Notes: generated by a model not told the origin, from the letters alone. A stretch of 64,000 nucleotides of DNA from an uncultured Candidatus Melainabacteria bacterium (GCA_934718275.1 CAKUZD010000002.1:269169-333168), one strand, 5' to 3'. Shown: positions 49,411 through 58,134, counted from the stretch's first letter. Numbers and translations are program-made.

Positions 49411-50553
49411 ATGTATGGTCATGAAATAGATGAAACATTTGCGGAAGGATTGCCAATGGATAAGGGATACATTGAAAATGGTTTTATTGTAGATGTTAGC
49501 AACGCCAAAAAAACGTCTGAAATTATTTATGAATTAAGCAGAGTTTTGGATTTGCCGGCAGCTCAAAGTAAAAAAGTCTGCTTAAAATTAGGTGCAGTAA
49601 ATTTGACGACAACTGAATTGACAAGTATTAAAGCGCTTGTTGAATCAATGAATTCTGAAATTGAATTTGTTACAACAAGTTCTGATGTTACTGTGAAATC
49701 AGCGGAAGAATTGGGGATAAGTGTTTCTATTCTTGAAAACAAAGTCCCAACTCCTGAATTTAATGCAGATCAAGAAAAAGTTAATAAAGAGTTAGAAAAA
49801 GCATTAGACAAAATCTTTGGAGATGATGCGACAGAAATTAAAACTTTTAAACAATCAAGTGATTTAAAAGCTTTAAAAAAAGCTTCTCCGGCAGAACAAC
49901 TTCAGCCAATTCAAAAAAATAAACCTGAAGAAGTTATTTTGGAAGAAAAAGCGGAAACTATTGAAAAGCCTGAATTAGAAGGAGAGAAACCTTCTTCAAA
50001 AGCTGAGATTATAGAAGATGACTCTACGAAAGTAGAAATGACTGAAAATGCTTCTGACTCAATAGAAACAACAGATTTTAAAGAAGATTTTGAAGGATTT
50101 AATGCAGAATTAGAAAATGCAAATAAAATTGAAGGCGAAGATATAGAAGATATTGATTATAATTTGGATGATTTGAGAAAATCTTTAAGAGAAACAGAAA
50201 AACTTCCAACATTATACATTCAAAGAACTTTGCGCTCAGGACAAAGTATATCATCAGATGGTAATATTGTTATTATTGGAGATGTAAATCCCGGGTCTGA
50301 AATTATTGCTAAAGGTGATATTACGGTTTGGGGTGTTCTTGGCGGTATCGCGCATGCAGGGGCTACAGGCAATCAGTATGCTAAAATAAGAGCCTTAAAA
50401 ATGAATGCTATTCAACTAAGAATTGCCGATACATTTGCAAGGCGACCGGATAATATTAATATTCCGTATATTCAAAAAACGGATACTTTTACGCCTGAAG
50501 AAGCTTGCATTTATAAAAAACAAATTATAATACACAAAATACACGAATCATAA
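49411..50553 (+). CDS. minC: Septum-site determining protein MinC
   Basis: 380 residues, longer than usual (about 230-270). Residues 18-115 form the N-terminal MinC domain, residues 120-260 a long acidic low-complexity linker, and residues 268-350 the C-terminal beta helix (RTLRSGQSISSDGNIVIIGD; AKGDITVWGVLGGIAHAGA). It inhibits FtsZ assembly away from mid-cell. minD follows after 12 bases and minE after 1 base. A weak AGGA lies before the ATG. Confidence 0.9.
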   Translation: MYGHEIDETFAEGLPMDKGYIENGFIVDVSNAKKTSEIIYELSRVLDLPAAQSKKVCLKLGAVNLTTTELTSIKALVESMNSEIEFVTTSSDVTVKSAEELGISVSILENKVPTPEFNADQEKVNKELEKALDKIFGDDATEIKTFKQSSDLKALKKASPAEQLQPIQKNKPEEVILEEKAETIEKPELEGEKPSSKAEIIEDDSTKVEMTENASDSIETTDFKEDFEGFNAELENANKIEGEDIEDIDYNLDDLRKSLRETEKLPTLYIQRTLRSGQSISSDGNIVIIGDVNPGSEIIAKGDITVWGVLGGIAHAGATGNQYAKIRALKMNAIQLRIADTFARRPDNINIPYIQKTDTFTPEEACIYKKQIIIHKIHES

Positions 50554-50565
50554 AAAGGAGAAATA

Positions 50566-51381
50566 ATGAGCGGTAGAGTTATCGTAATAACATCCGGTAA
50601 AGGCGGAGTAGGCAAAACTACAACTAATGCCAATATTGGTACGGCTTTAGCTAAAGCCGGTAAAAAGGTTGTAATGATTGATACTGACCTTGGATTGAGA
50701 AACTTAGACTTATTACTTGGTTTAGAAAATAGAATTGTATACACAATTGTTGATGTTGTGGAAGAACGTTGTAAACTTAAACAGGCTTTGGTTAAAGATA
50801 AGAAAAACCCAAATCTTTGTCTTTTAGCTGCAGCTCAAACGAGAGATAAAACAGCAGTTACGGTAGAACAGTTGAAAGATATTTGTGAAAAACTTAAAAA
50901 AGATTTCGACTTTATTCTTGTAGATTGTCCGGCCGGTATTGAACAGGGGTTTGAGAATGCTGTAGCAGGTGCTTCTGAAGCTATTGTCGTTACAACACCG
51001 GAAATGTCTGCAATTCGAGATGCAGATCGTATCATCGGTTTGTTGGAGGCTAAAGAAGAAATTAAATCTTATAAATTGCTTATTAACAGAGTAAGACCTA
51101 ATTTGATTGAGTCAAAAGATATGGTTAGTGTTGATGAAGTAGTTGATATTTTATCAGCGGAGTTGATAGGTATTATTCCTGAGGATACAGGGATTATTGT
51201 TTCAACAAACAAAGGTGAACCTATTGTAAATGATGAAAAATCTCTTGCAGGAAAAGCTTATAATAATGTAGCTAGAAGAATTATTGGAGAAGATGTTCCG
51301 TTTTTAGATTTGGATGAACCGAAAGGTGTTATGGCAAAAATCAAGAAATTCTTTTCTGGATTGACAGGAAAGGAGAAATAG
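50566..51381 (+). CDS. minD: Septum-site determining ATPase MinD
   Basis: 271 residues. Deviant Walker A SGKGGVGKTTTNANIG, MIDTDLGLRNLDLLLGLENR, ILVDCPAGIEQGFENAV and a C-terminal amphipathic helix (MAKIKKFFSGLTGK) for membrane binding. Recruits MinC to the poles and is displaced by MinE. AAAGGAG precedes the ATG. Confidence 0.97.
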   Translation: MSGRVIVITSGKGGVGKTTTNANIGTALAKAGKKVVMIDTDLGLRNLDLLLGLENRIVYTIVDVVEERCKLKQALVKDKKNPNLCLLAAAQTRDKTAVTVEQLKDICEKLKKDFDFILVDCPAGIEQGFENAVAGASEAIVVTTPEMSAIRDADRIIGLLEAKEEIKSYKLLINRVRPNLIESKDMVSVDEVVDILSAELIGIIPEDTGIIVSTNKGEPIVNDEKSLAGKAYNNVARRIIGEDVPFLDLDEPKGVMAKIKKFFSGLTGKEK

Positions 51382-51382
51382 G

Positions 51383-51886
51383 ATGATATTACAAAATTTA
51401 TATAACAAAGTTTTAGGATTTTTCCGCCAAACAGACGCAGAACAAGAACACGTTGAGTCTTCAAAAGATACGGCTTGCAACAGATTACGTGTTGTGTTAA
51501 TGCAAGATAGAACCAATTTAACTCCTGAGCTTATGGAACGTATGCGTAAAGAAATGGTTGAACTTCTTTCTAAATATGTTGAAATGGACAAAGAAGCTCT
51601 TGAATTAAATTTGGAACAAGATGGTGATCAGGTTGCATTAATGCTTTCAATTCCTGTAATTAGAGCAAAAGACGAAGAAGAAATTAAAGAAGCTTTGGCT
51701 GCAGAAGATGCTAAAAAAGAAGCCGAAGAAGAAAACGAAGATGTTCCTGATGATGAAGTAGAAGTAGAAGAAACTGAAATTGTTTTGGATACTGAATCTT
51801 TAGACGATGATATGTCAGACGATGATTATTCAGAAGAAGAAGCTGAAAATGAAGAATCTGATGATGATGATAAAGATGAAGAATAA
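51383..51886 (+). CDS. minE: MinE with an acidic C-terminal extension
   Basis: 167 residues, nearly twice the usual 85-95. Residues 1-90 are a normal MinE: membrane-targeting start (LYNKVLGFF), DTACNRLRVVLMQDRTNLTP (MinD-binding helix/strand) and the dimerisation domain (ELLSKYVEMDKEALELNLEQ). Residues 95-167 are almost entirely Glu and Asp with a few Ser (DDDMSDDDYSEEEAENEESD). The ATG is 1 base after the minD stop. A terminator follows. The acidic tail may tune oscillation or binding; that is inference. Confidence 0.92.
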   Translation: MILQNLYNKVLGFFRQTDAEQEHVESSKDTACNRLRVVLMQDRTNLTPELMERMRKEMVELLSKYVEMDKEALELNLEQDGDQVALMLSIPVIRAKDEEEIKEALAAEDAKKEAEEENEDVPDDEVEVEETEIVLDTESLDDDMSDDDYSEEEAENEESDDDDKDEE

Positions 51887-51913
51887 GATAATTATAAAGG
51901 CTAAATTATAAGT

Positions 51914-51948
51914 AAAAAGGGTGTGTTTAAAGCGCACTCTTTTTTTAT
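51914..51948 (+). terminator. Terminator after minE
   Basis: GGGTGTGT pairs with GCGCACTC (with G-U pairs) and is followed by TTTTTTT. Confidence 0.75.
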
Positions 51949-52025
51949 GTCTGCTTGATTTAAATTTAATTGTAACAATATGTAAATACGAATTTAAAAT
52001 AGGCTCAAACCCAGTCATAATCGCT

Positions 52026-52065
52026 CTATGCTATGCTATGCTATGCTATGCTATGCTATGCTATG
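52026..52065 (+). repeat. Pentanucleotide tandem repeat (CTATG)x8
   Basis: Eight exact CTATG units, 75 bases upstream of the ATG at 52141. The unit has no stop codon in any plus-strand frame. Confidence 0.95.
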
Positions 52066-52140
52066 AGGCGCACTGTGTCAAATTTTTGGAGCCTTGTGTT
52101 TTAATTTATATGTAGTGTATCGAAAATAAAGGGTTTAATA

Positions 52141-53073
52141 ATGGCAGTAGAAGCAATTAGAAATTATTCAGTAGGTTTGAATCAAAATACAAAGTCAAAT
52201 TTCAAGTCAGCTCAAAGTTTTACATCAAATCAAGAAGTTGATGAAGAAAAATCCAATGCAACAAAATATATGATAGGTGCAACAGCCTTAGCAGCAGTAA
52301 TTTGTTTAGGTGTTGCAGGTTATAATGGGAAACTGGGTAAAGGTATTCAAGAATTTCTGGGTGGTGTGGAAAAAGCAACTGAAAAAGCCGGAGAAAAGGC
52401 TGGAAATTCTGTTCCGAGTACTGGAACAAAAACCGGAGATACATTGACTCAAGGTGCCGAAAAAACAGAAGAACTTGCAGAAGAAGCAAAACAAGCTGCA
52501 AATGGAATTTTGAAAGGCGAAGATGCTGTAAATAATCTTAATGAATATTATAAAACATTTGGAGTAGATGGTAAGGCATTTATTCCAAAAAATGACCAAA
52601 ATATTGTTATTGTGATGCAAAAAGACGAAAAAGGAAATTTCTATAAATGGGTTTATAATAAAGAAGATTTCCAACTCCCATGTCATAATAGCTATCCAAA
52701 TGCAGATAAAGCAATTGCCAGAACTTCAATTAATAGTTATAGTGGGAGAACTGTAATAAATAAAGAACTCGCGAATGGTTCTAGTGTTAAAATGACTGGA
52801 CAATCTTCCGATAATGGTACTTATGGTGTTTCTTCTTTGTTGAGTGGTGGCTCTTATCATTTGAACACATACAATAAAAGTACTATTTATGATATTGCTG
52901 AAAATGGCAAGAAGATAAATCCTGATGTTAATGAAGAAGTATGGCTCTCATTTTATGGTGGTCCTAAAAATCGTTTTCGTACTGGAGAAGAAGGCTTTGA
53001 AGATGCTAAAAAAGAATGTTTAGCAAATCTTCGTGAACGCTTAAAATGGTCAGATGAGCCAATTAGAAAGTAA
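52141..53073 (+). CDS. Unknown membrane-anchored protein with SNFKSA motif
   Basis: 310 residues. The first 25 residues include NQNTKSNFKSAQSF, like other lineage-specific proteins here. One membrane span at about 41-58 (YMIGATALAAVICLGVAGYN), an Ala/Glu/Lys/Thr-rich spacer, then a ~170-residue domain with conserved-looking aromatic and Gly residues (FYKWVYNKEDFQLPCHNSYP; TINSYSGRTVI-like). AAAGGG precedes the ATG, and a pentanucleotide repeat lies upstream. Function unknown. Confidence 0.65.
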   Translation: MAVEAIRNYSVGLNQNTKSNFKSAQSFTSNQEVDEEKSNATKYMIGATALAAVICLGVAGYNGKLGKGIQEFLGGVEKATEKAGEKAGNSVPSTGTKTGDTLTQGAEKTEELAEEAKQAANGILKGEDAVNNLNEYYKTFGVDGKAFIPKNDQNIVIVMQKDEKGNFYKWVYNKEDFQLPCHNSYPNADKAIARTSINSYSGRTVINKELANGSSVKMTGQSSDNGTYGVSSLLSGGSYHLNTYNKSTIYDIAENGKKINPDVNEEVWLSFYGGPKNRFRTGEEGFEDAKKECLANLRERLKWSDEPIRK

Positions 53074-53097
53074 ATAAGTATTATTAATTCATAAAAG

Positions 53098-53129
53098 ATG
53101 ATGAAGTTGTTCGCTTCATCATTTTTTTA
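53098..53129 (+). terminator. Terminator after the 52141 gene
   Basis: ATGATGAAG (53098-53106) pairs with CTTCATCAT (53114-53122), then seven Ts. It separates the division region from the ribosomal cluster. Confidence 0.9.
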
Positions 53130-53222
53130 TTCGAAAATATTGCGAAATGTAACAATTTGAAAAAGTTATAAAATATTTTCTGAATATTGTAACGAATTAT
53201 ATACAAAAATAAATTACCCTTG

Positions 53223-53251
53223 TTGACAGTATATTTTGTTTGTTTTACCAT
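53223..53251 (+). promoter_or_regulatory. Possible promoter of the S10 operon
   Basis: Consensus TTGACA (53223-53228), 17-base spacer, TACCAT (53246-53251); the -10 is weak. About 100 bases of leader would precede rpsJ. Confidence 0.4.
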
Positions 53252-53349
53252 TGTTATGCTTGGAATAAAGTATTTACTAATATCCGAAATATTTGTTGAA
53301 TAGCAGTTCTGAGCAGTGTATTACATAATAAAAAGAAAAAGGAATGCAA

Positions 53350-53667
53350 ATGGCAACCACAACTAGACAAAGAATCAGAGTTTGTTTAAAAGCTTATGAT
53401 CACAAATTAATTGACGTTTCTTCTGATAAAATCGTTGAAACAGCAAAAAGAACTGAAGCTAAAGTAGCCGGACCTATTCCTTTACCTACAAAAAGACGTA
53501 TATATTGCGTTTTGCGTTCACCACACGTAGATAAAAAATCTCGTGAACATTTTGAAATGAGAACTCATAAACGTATTATTGATATATACGAACCAACACA
53601 ACAAACAGTTGAAGAACTAGGTAGACTTGATCTTCCAGCTGGTGTAGATATCGAAGTAAAATTATAA
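53350..53667 (+). CDS. rpsJ: 30S ribosomal protein S10
   Basis: 105 residues. The ATG at 53350 is preferred to that at 53344 because AAAAAGG lies at the proper distance. RIRVCLKAYDHKLIDVSSDK, GPIPLPTKRRIYCVLRSPHV and HFEMRTHKRIIDIYEPTQQT are S10 signatures. S10 also works in transcription antitermination with NusB. First gene of the cluster; a 181-base spacer with hairpins separates it from rplC. Confidence 0.96.
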   Translation: MATTTRQRIRVCLKAYDHKLIDVSSDKIVETAKRTEAKVAGPIPLPTKRRIYCVLRSPHVDKKSREHFEMRTHKRIIDIYEPTQQTVEELGRLDLPAGVDIEVKL

Positions 53668-53699
53668 TTTACTTTTATTGAAAATTAAATAAGCATTAT

Positions 53700-53835
53700 G
53701 CATGTAATGTGAACTACACACGTTTGGTACGTGTCGGGTGTAAATCCCGAAAAAGGTAAAGAAGTAGCGCTCGCAAGAGAAAAATGCAATCCCGAAACAG
53801 GGGCAGAAAAGTGTCTGCACCAAGTAGGGTGAGCT
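53700..53835 (+). ncRNA. Candidate structured leader between rpsJ and rplC
   Basis: Several hairpins in series: ACACG/CGTGT around 53717, CGGG-TGTAAAT-CCCG around 53739 (shaped like a tRNA T arm), CTC-GCAA-GAG around 53770, CCC/GGG around 53792 and GCAG/CTGC around 53804-53819. The GC-rich stems stand out in AT-rich DNA. It could be a ribosomal-protein-binding or other cis-regulatory RNA. No known riboswitch class was recognised. Confidence 0.4.
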
Positions 53836-53848
53836 AGAAAGGTAAAAA

Positions 53849-54484
53849 ATGACACTAGGTGTAATAGGTAAAAAACTTGGAATGACACAAATCTTTGATG
53901 AACAAGGTTTGGCTATTCCCGTAACTGTAATCAAAGTAGATCCGATTGTTGTTACTCAAGTAAAAACAGTTGAAACTGACGGTTACAATGCTATACAAGT
54001 AGGTACAATCGCAGCTAAAGAAAAACATTTGACTAAAGCTGAAATAGGTCACTTTAAGAAAAATAACCTTGAAAACTTTAGACATCTTCAAGAATTCAGA
54101 GTTGACAATCCTGCTGACTACAAAGTTGGTGACAAAATTGAATTATCTGTTCTTGATAATGTAGAAAAAGTTGATGTTACAGGAAAATCAATTGGTAAAG
54201 GTTTCCAAGGTACAGTAAAAAGATGGAACTTCTCAAGAGGACCTATGGGACACGGTTCTAAAAACCACAGAGAACCTGGTTCTATCGGTGCCGGTACAAC
54301 TCCTTCTCGTGTTATCAAAGGTAAAAGAATGGCTGGTAACATGGGTAACGAAAGAGTTACTATTACTAAGTTGAAATTAGTTAAAGTTGATGCTGAAAAA
54401 AGCTTAGTATTAGTTAAAGGTTCTGTTCCTGGATGCGAAGGCAGATTGGTAACTATCGTTCCAACCAGAACTAAATGGAACTAA
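53849..54484 (+). CDS. rplC: 50S ribosomal protein L3
   Basis: 211 residues. GVIGKKLGMTQIFDEQGLAI at the start and GKGFQGTVKRWNFSRGPMGH, REPGSIGAGTTPSRVIKGKR, MAGNMGNERVTI near the peptidyl-transferase loop are complete. Early assembly protein of the 50S subunit. GAAAGGT lies before the ATG. Followed by a 201-base spacer that includes an interspersed repeat. Confidence 0.97.
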   Translation: MTLGVIGKKLGMTQIFDEQGLAIPVTVIKVDPIVVTQVKTVETDGYNAIQVGTIAAKEKHLTKAEIGHFKKNNLENFRHLQEFRVDNPADYKVGDKIELSVLDNVEKVDVTGKSIGKGFQGTVKRWNFSRGPMGHGSKNHREPGSIGAGTTPSRVIKGKRMAGNMGNERVTITKLKLVKVDAEKSLVLVKGSVPGCEGRLVTIVPTRTKWN

Positions 54485-54496
54485 CTAATTAAATTA

Positions 54497-54567
54497 CCTC
54501 GCCCCTTGTGGGAGAGGTCGTAGATCTTCACGAACGTTAGTGAGTGTTTGAGATACGGGAGAGGGGT
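54497..54567. repeat. Interspersed repeat between rplC and rplD
   Basis: Starts CCTCGCCCCTTGTGGGAGAGG and ends GGGAGAGGGGTAAA; close relative of 63267-63340 and of 3132-3200. The rest of the spacer (54568-54685) has ACCCGAAAGGG-like hairpins. Confidence 0.65.
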
Positions 54568-54685
54568 AAAACTCTCTGGTGTAAACAAAATTCTAACAGA
54601 TAAGTTATAAAAATCCCGAGTTGCCAAATAAAACCCGAAAGGGAAAGGGGTAACAGGCAGTAGATAAATTAAAGGAAAAACAAAA

Positions 54686-55312
54686 ATGTCAAAAGAAATA
54701 TTAAGTACAAACGGAGAAAAATTAGGCGAAATTACTTTAAATGAAGCTGTTTTTGGTGTTGAACCTAATTTACATGTAATGCACTTAGCATTAAGAAGAC
54801 AATTAAATAATGCACGTCAAGGTTCTGCTTCTTGTAAAACAAGAGCTGAGGTTTCCGGTGGCGGTAAAAAACCTTGGAAACAAAAAGGTACAGGTAGAGC
54901 AAGAGCAGGTTCACTTCGTTCTCCATTATTTGCAGGCGGTGGTGTAATTTTTGGACCAAAACCAAGAAGCTATGCTTTCAATATGCCTCAAAAAGCAAGA
55001 CAGTTGGCTATTAAATCTGCTTTGTCTGCTAGAAGCGAACAATTAGTTGTTGTAAAAGATTTTTCAACAATCGCTGAACCAAAAACAAAATTGATGGTAG
55101 CTGCATTAAAATCATTGAATGTTTCAGGTAAAACTTTAATCGTTGCAGATGTAAAAGCTGATGAAAATAAAAACCTTGAATTGGCTGCAAGAAACATCCC
55201 TAGCGTAAAAATTATTTTACCTTCAAACTTAAATGTAAAAGATTTACTTGAAGCTGATTTTGTTGTAATGACTGAATCTGCTGTAAATGATATCACAGAA
55301 AGGTTACAATAA
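54686..55312 (+). CDS. rplD: 50S ribosomal protein L4
   Basis: 208 residues. VMHLALRRQLNNARQGSASC, KTRAEVSGGGKKPWKQKGTG and GRARAGSLRSPLFAGGGVIF form the long internal loop that reaches the exit tunnel. L4 represses the S10 operon in some bacteria; no such leader can be identified here by sequence. Its stop overlaps the rplW ATG by one base (TAATG). Confidence 0.97.
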   Translation: MSKEILSTNGEKLGEITLNEAVFGVEPNLHVMHLALRRQLNNARQGSASCKTRAEVSGGGKKPWKQKGTGRARAGSLRSPLFAGGGVIFGPKPRSYAFNMPQKARQLAIKSALSARSEQLVVVKDFSTIAEPKTKLMVAALKSLNVSGKTLIVADVKADENKNLELAARNIPSVKIILPSNLNVKDLLEADFVVMTESAVNDITERLQ

Positions 55313-55614
55313 TGGCAAGATCAAATACAGAAAAATTATATGATGTAATCAAAAAACCTATCATTACTGAAAAATCAGTAGGTGCTACAACTTTGGGACA
55401 ATATACTTTTGAAGTTGTTCAAAATGCAACAAAGATTGAAATTGCTCAAGCAGTAGAATTAGCTTTTCCAGGAAGAAAAGTTAAAAAAGTAAGAACTGTT
55501 TATATGCCATCTCATGAAAAGAGAATGGGGTATAAATTTGGAAGAACAGATTCTTCTAAGAAAGCTATCGTAACAATCGAAGGCGATCCAATTGAAGAAT
55601 TGATTGGTGCGTAG
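55312..55614 (+). CDS. rplW: 50S ribosomal protein L23
   Basis: 100 residues. LYDVIKKPIITEKSVGATTL, QYTFEVVQNATKIEIAQAVE, FPGRKVKKVRTVYMPSHEKR. Binds at the tunnel exit, the docking site for trigger factor and SRP. Its start overlaps the rplD stop. The following 146-base spacer to rplB is not coding, although the frame stays open. Confidence 0.96.
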   Translation: MARSNTEKLYDVIKKPIITEKSVGATTLGQYTFEVVQNATKIEIAQAVELAFPGRKVKKVRTVYMPSHEKRMGYKFGRTDSSKKAIVTIEGDPIEELIGA

Positions 55615-55760
55615 CACGCCGCGTGAGCTCAAAAGAGCCTAAATAAAAGTGGAGTGTGAAGCAAAATCCAAGACCAAACAAAAGACTGATTAAGTCGAAA
55701 ATGGGGCGTCAGGCACAAGTCCCAAAAGAAATTTACAAAAAGCCAAAGGAGAAAATTAAA

Positions 55761-56588
55761 ATGGCAATTAGAAAAATAAATCCGACATCTCCAGGACAAA
55801 GAGGGATGACAAAAAGTGATTACCAAGAAGTTACTACTTCAACTCCTGAAAAATCATTGTTGAAAGCATTGAAAAAAACAGCAGGAAGAAATAACACTGG
55901 TAGAATTACGTGTCGTCATAAAGGTGGCGGTGTAAAAAGAACTTACCGTATAATTGACTTCAAACGTGAAAAATTTGGAGTACCGGCAACAGTTAAAACT
56001 ATTGAATACGATCCAAACAGAAACGTAAGAATTTCATTGGTATTCTATGCTGATGGTGAAAAAAGATATATTTTAACACCTGAAGGATTGAATGTTGGTG
56101 ATGTAATTGTTTCTGGCCCTGAAGCTCCTGTTCAAACAGGTAACGCGTTACCTCTTGAACTGATTCCTTTAGGTACAATCGTTCACAATATTGAGCTAAT
56201 CCCTGGTCGTGGCGGTAAAATGGTTAGATCTGCAGGTAATGCAGCTCAAGTTATGGCTAAAGAAGGTGATTATGTAACAATTAAACTTCCTTCTTCAGAA
56301 ATGAGAATGGTAAGAAAAGAATGCATGGCTACAGTTGGTACATTAGGTAATTCTGAATTTAAAAACTTATCAATTGGTAAAGCAGGTAGAAAACGTTACT
56401 TGGGTATCAGACCTACAGTACGTGGTGTTACAATGAACCCTTGCGATCACCCTCACGGTGGTGGTGAAGGTAAAACCGGTCCTGGTGGACATCCAAAAAC
56501 ACCTTGGGGTAAACCGGCTCTTGGTTATAAGACAAGAAAACAAGGTAAAGCTTCTGATAAATTAATTGTTAGAAGACGTAAAAAATAG
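55761..56588 (+). CDS. rplB: 50S ribosomal protein L2
   Basis: 275 residues from the ATG at 55761 after AAAGGAGAAA. An open frame runs upstream from 55656 but MAIRKINPTSPGQRGM is the conserved start. CRHKGGGVKRTYRIIDFKR and GVTMNPCDHPHGGGEGKTG (His important for peptidyl transfer) are present. Followed by a hairpin-containing 96-base spacer. Confidence 0.97.
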   Translation: MAIRKINPTSPGQRGMTKSDYQEVTTSTPEKSLLKALKKTAGRNNTGRITCRHKGGGVKRTYRIIDFKREKFGVPATVKTIEYDPNRNVRISLVFYADGEKRYILTPEGLNVGDVIVSGPEAPVQTGNALPLELIPLGTIVHNIELIPGRGGKMVRSAGNAAQVMAKEGDYVTIKLPSSEMRMVRKECMATVGTLGNSEFKNLSIGKAGRKRYLGIRPTVRGVTMNPCDHPHGGGEGKTGPGGHPKTPWGKPALGYKTRKQGKASDKLIVRRRKK

Positions 56589-56600
56589 TTACAAAGTGTA

Positions 56601-56638
56601 AAGGGTTGAGGGTAAAACTATTCAACTTTTCAACCCTT
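56601..56638 (+). other. Hairpin between rplB and rpsS
   Basis: AAGGGTTGA (56601-56609) pairs with TCAACCCTT (56630-56638) around a 20-base loop. No T run follows, so an mRNA stability or processing role is more likely than termination. Confidence 0.4.
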
Positions 56639-56684
56639 GAACTTTATATATAAACTACCAAACAAAATTAAGAAAGGTAATAGA

Positions 56685-56966
56685 ATGGCACGTTCATTAA
56701 AAAAAGGCCCTTATGTAGAAGAAGCTCTACAAAACAAAATAGCAAAAATGAATGCAAACTCTGAGAAAAAAGTTATTAAAACTTGGTCAAGAGCATCAAT
56801 GATTATTCCTGATATGCTAGGCCACACAATCGCTGTTCACAATGGGAAAACTCACGTTCCAGTATATGTAACAGAACAAATGATTGGTCACAAACTTGGA
56901 GAATTTGCACCAACAAGACTATTCAAAGGACACGCAGGTTCTGATAAAACTGCTAAAAGAAAATAG
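56685..56966 (+). CDS. rpsS: 30S ribosomal protein S19
   Basis: 93 residues from the ATG at 56685 after AGAAAGGTAATAG. ARSLKKGPYVEEALQNKIAK, IKTWSRASMIIPDMLGHTIA and GHKLGEFAPTRLFKGHAGSD are S19 signatures. Located in the 30S head near S13. The open frame from 56637 is not used. Confidence 0.97.
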   Translation: MARSLKKGPYVEEALQNKIAKMNANSEKKVIKTWSRASMIIPDMLGHTIAVHNGKTHVPVYVTEQMIGHKLGEFAPTRLFKGHAGSDKTAKRK

Positions 56967-57008
56967 TAAAACCCAAAAAGGTAAAACTTTAAGATAAGGA
57001 AAATAAAA

Positions 57009-57347
57009 ATGGAAGCTAAAGCAAGACAAACTGATATAAAAATGACAGCAAGAAAACTTCGTAGAGTAATCAACGAAGTTAGAGGCAAATCTGTCGTTGA
57101 AGCTCAAGATATGTTACGTTTTATGCCTTATTTTGCAGCAAGAGTAGTTGAAAAGAACTTGAAAGCTGCAGTTGCAAATGCACAAGAAAAATATGGTGTA
57201 GGAGCTGAATCTTTGAAAGTTTCTGAAATTTTCGCAGATGAAAGCGTTACATACAAAAGAGCAAGAACAAGAGCGCAAGGTCGTATGTATTCAAGACTAA
57301 AACGCACTTCTCACTTAACTTTAAAAGTAAGTGATATCACTAAGTAG
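57009..57347 (+). CDS. rplV: 50S ribosomal protein L22
   Basis: 112 residues. ARQTDIKMTARKLRRVINEV and the tunnel beta hairpin region (YKRARTRAQGRMYSRLKRTS) are present. It begins 42 bases after rpsS with AAGGAAAA before the ATG. Confidence 0.96.
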   Translation: MEAKARQTDIKMTARKLRRVINEVRGKSVVEAQDMLRFMPYFAARVVEKNLKAAVANAQEKYGVGAESLKVSEIFADESVTYKRARTRAQGRMYSRLKRTSHLTLKVSDITK

Positions 57348-57371
57348 TAGTAATAACAAAAGGTAAATAAA

Positions 57372-58103
57372 ATGGGACAAAAAACACATCCAACAGGATT
57401 TAGAATCGGCGTAATTCAACCTTGGGTTAGCACATGGTTCGCTAAGGTAAAAGATTACGGCGCATTCGTTGCAGAAGATGCAAAAATCAGAAAATTTATT
57501 AAGAAAAAACTTTATACAGCAGGTGTTTCTAAAATTTTAATTGCTAGAAAAGCTCAAAACACAACTGTTACAGTTGTTACAGCTAAGCCTGGTATCGTTG
57601 TTGGTCGTGGTGGTCAAGGTATCGAAGATTTGAAGAAAGAAGTTTCAAAATATCTTGGAAAACCTATTATCATCAATGTTGTTGAAGTTGCAAGAATTGA
57701 TGCAGATGCACAACTTGTAGCAGAAGCAATTGCTCAACAATTAGAAAAACGTATCGCTTTCAGACGTGCAATGAAACAAGCTATGCAACGTACAATGAGA
57801 GCAGGTGCGCAAGGTATTAAAGTAATGGTATCTGGACGTTTAGGTGGTGCTGAAATCGCTCGTTCTGAATGGGCAAAAGAAGGAAGAATTCCTCTACAAA
57901 CATTAAGAGCTGATGTAGATTATGGTTTCACAGAAGCTGATACTATTATGGGTAAGATTGGTGTTAAAGTTTGGATTTTCAAAGGCAACTTAATGCCTGG
58001 CGAAAAAGCAGATCAAAACATCAAAGCAAAAAGTGGCAAAGAAGAAAAAGGTGGAAGAAGACCTAGACGTAGAATTTCTTCAGAAAATGCCGAAGAAAAA
58101 TAA
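57372..58103 (+). CDS. rpsC: 30S ribosomal protein S3
   Basis: 243 residues. Type II KH domain with KPGIVVGRGGQGIEDLKKEV, then the C-terminal domain with KVMVSGRLGGAEIARSEWAK and DYGFTEADTIMGKIGVKVWI. Basic C-terminal tail (KGGRRPRRRISSE). Forms the mRNA entry site with S4 and S5. Confidence 0.97.
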   Translation: MGQKTHPTGFRIGVIQPWVSTWFAKVKDYGAFVAEDAKIRKFIKKKLYTAGVSKILIARKAQNTTVTVVTAKPGIVVGRGGQGIEDLKKEVSKYLGKPIIINVVEVARIDADAQLVAEAIAQQLEKRIAFRRAMKQAMQRTMRAGAQGIKVMVSGRLGGAEIARSEWAKEGRIPLQTLRADVDYGFTEADTIMGKIGVKVWIFKGNLMPGEKADQNIKAKSGKEEKGGRRPRRRISSENAEEK

Positions 58104-58134
58104 GTAACGAAAATATAACAGGAGTAAAAATAAA

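Noticed and set aside
51921..52115. 64-codon frame through the CTATG repeat
   Set aside because: Starts in the minE terminator; its LCYAM repeats are a result of the pentamer having no stop codons. A leader peptide starting within the repeat is possible but unsupported.
53739..53755. tRNA gene in the rpsJ-rplC spacer
   Set aside because: The CGGG-TGTAAAT-CCCG hairpin looks like a T arm, but no acceptor stem, anticodon arm or D arm can be placed around it.
55656..55760. N-terminal extension of L2
   Set aside because: The open frame upstream of 55761 does not match L2, whose conserved start with a good ribosome binding site is at 55761.
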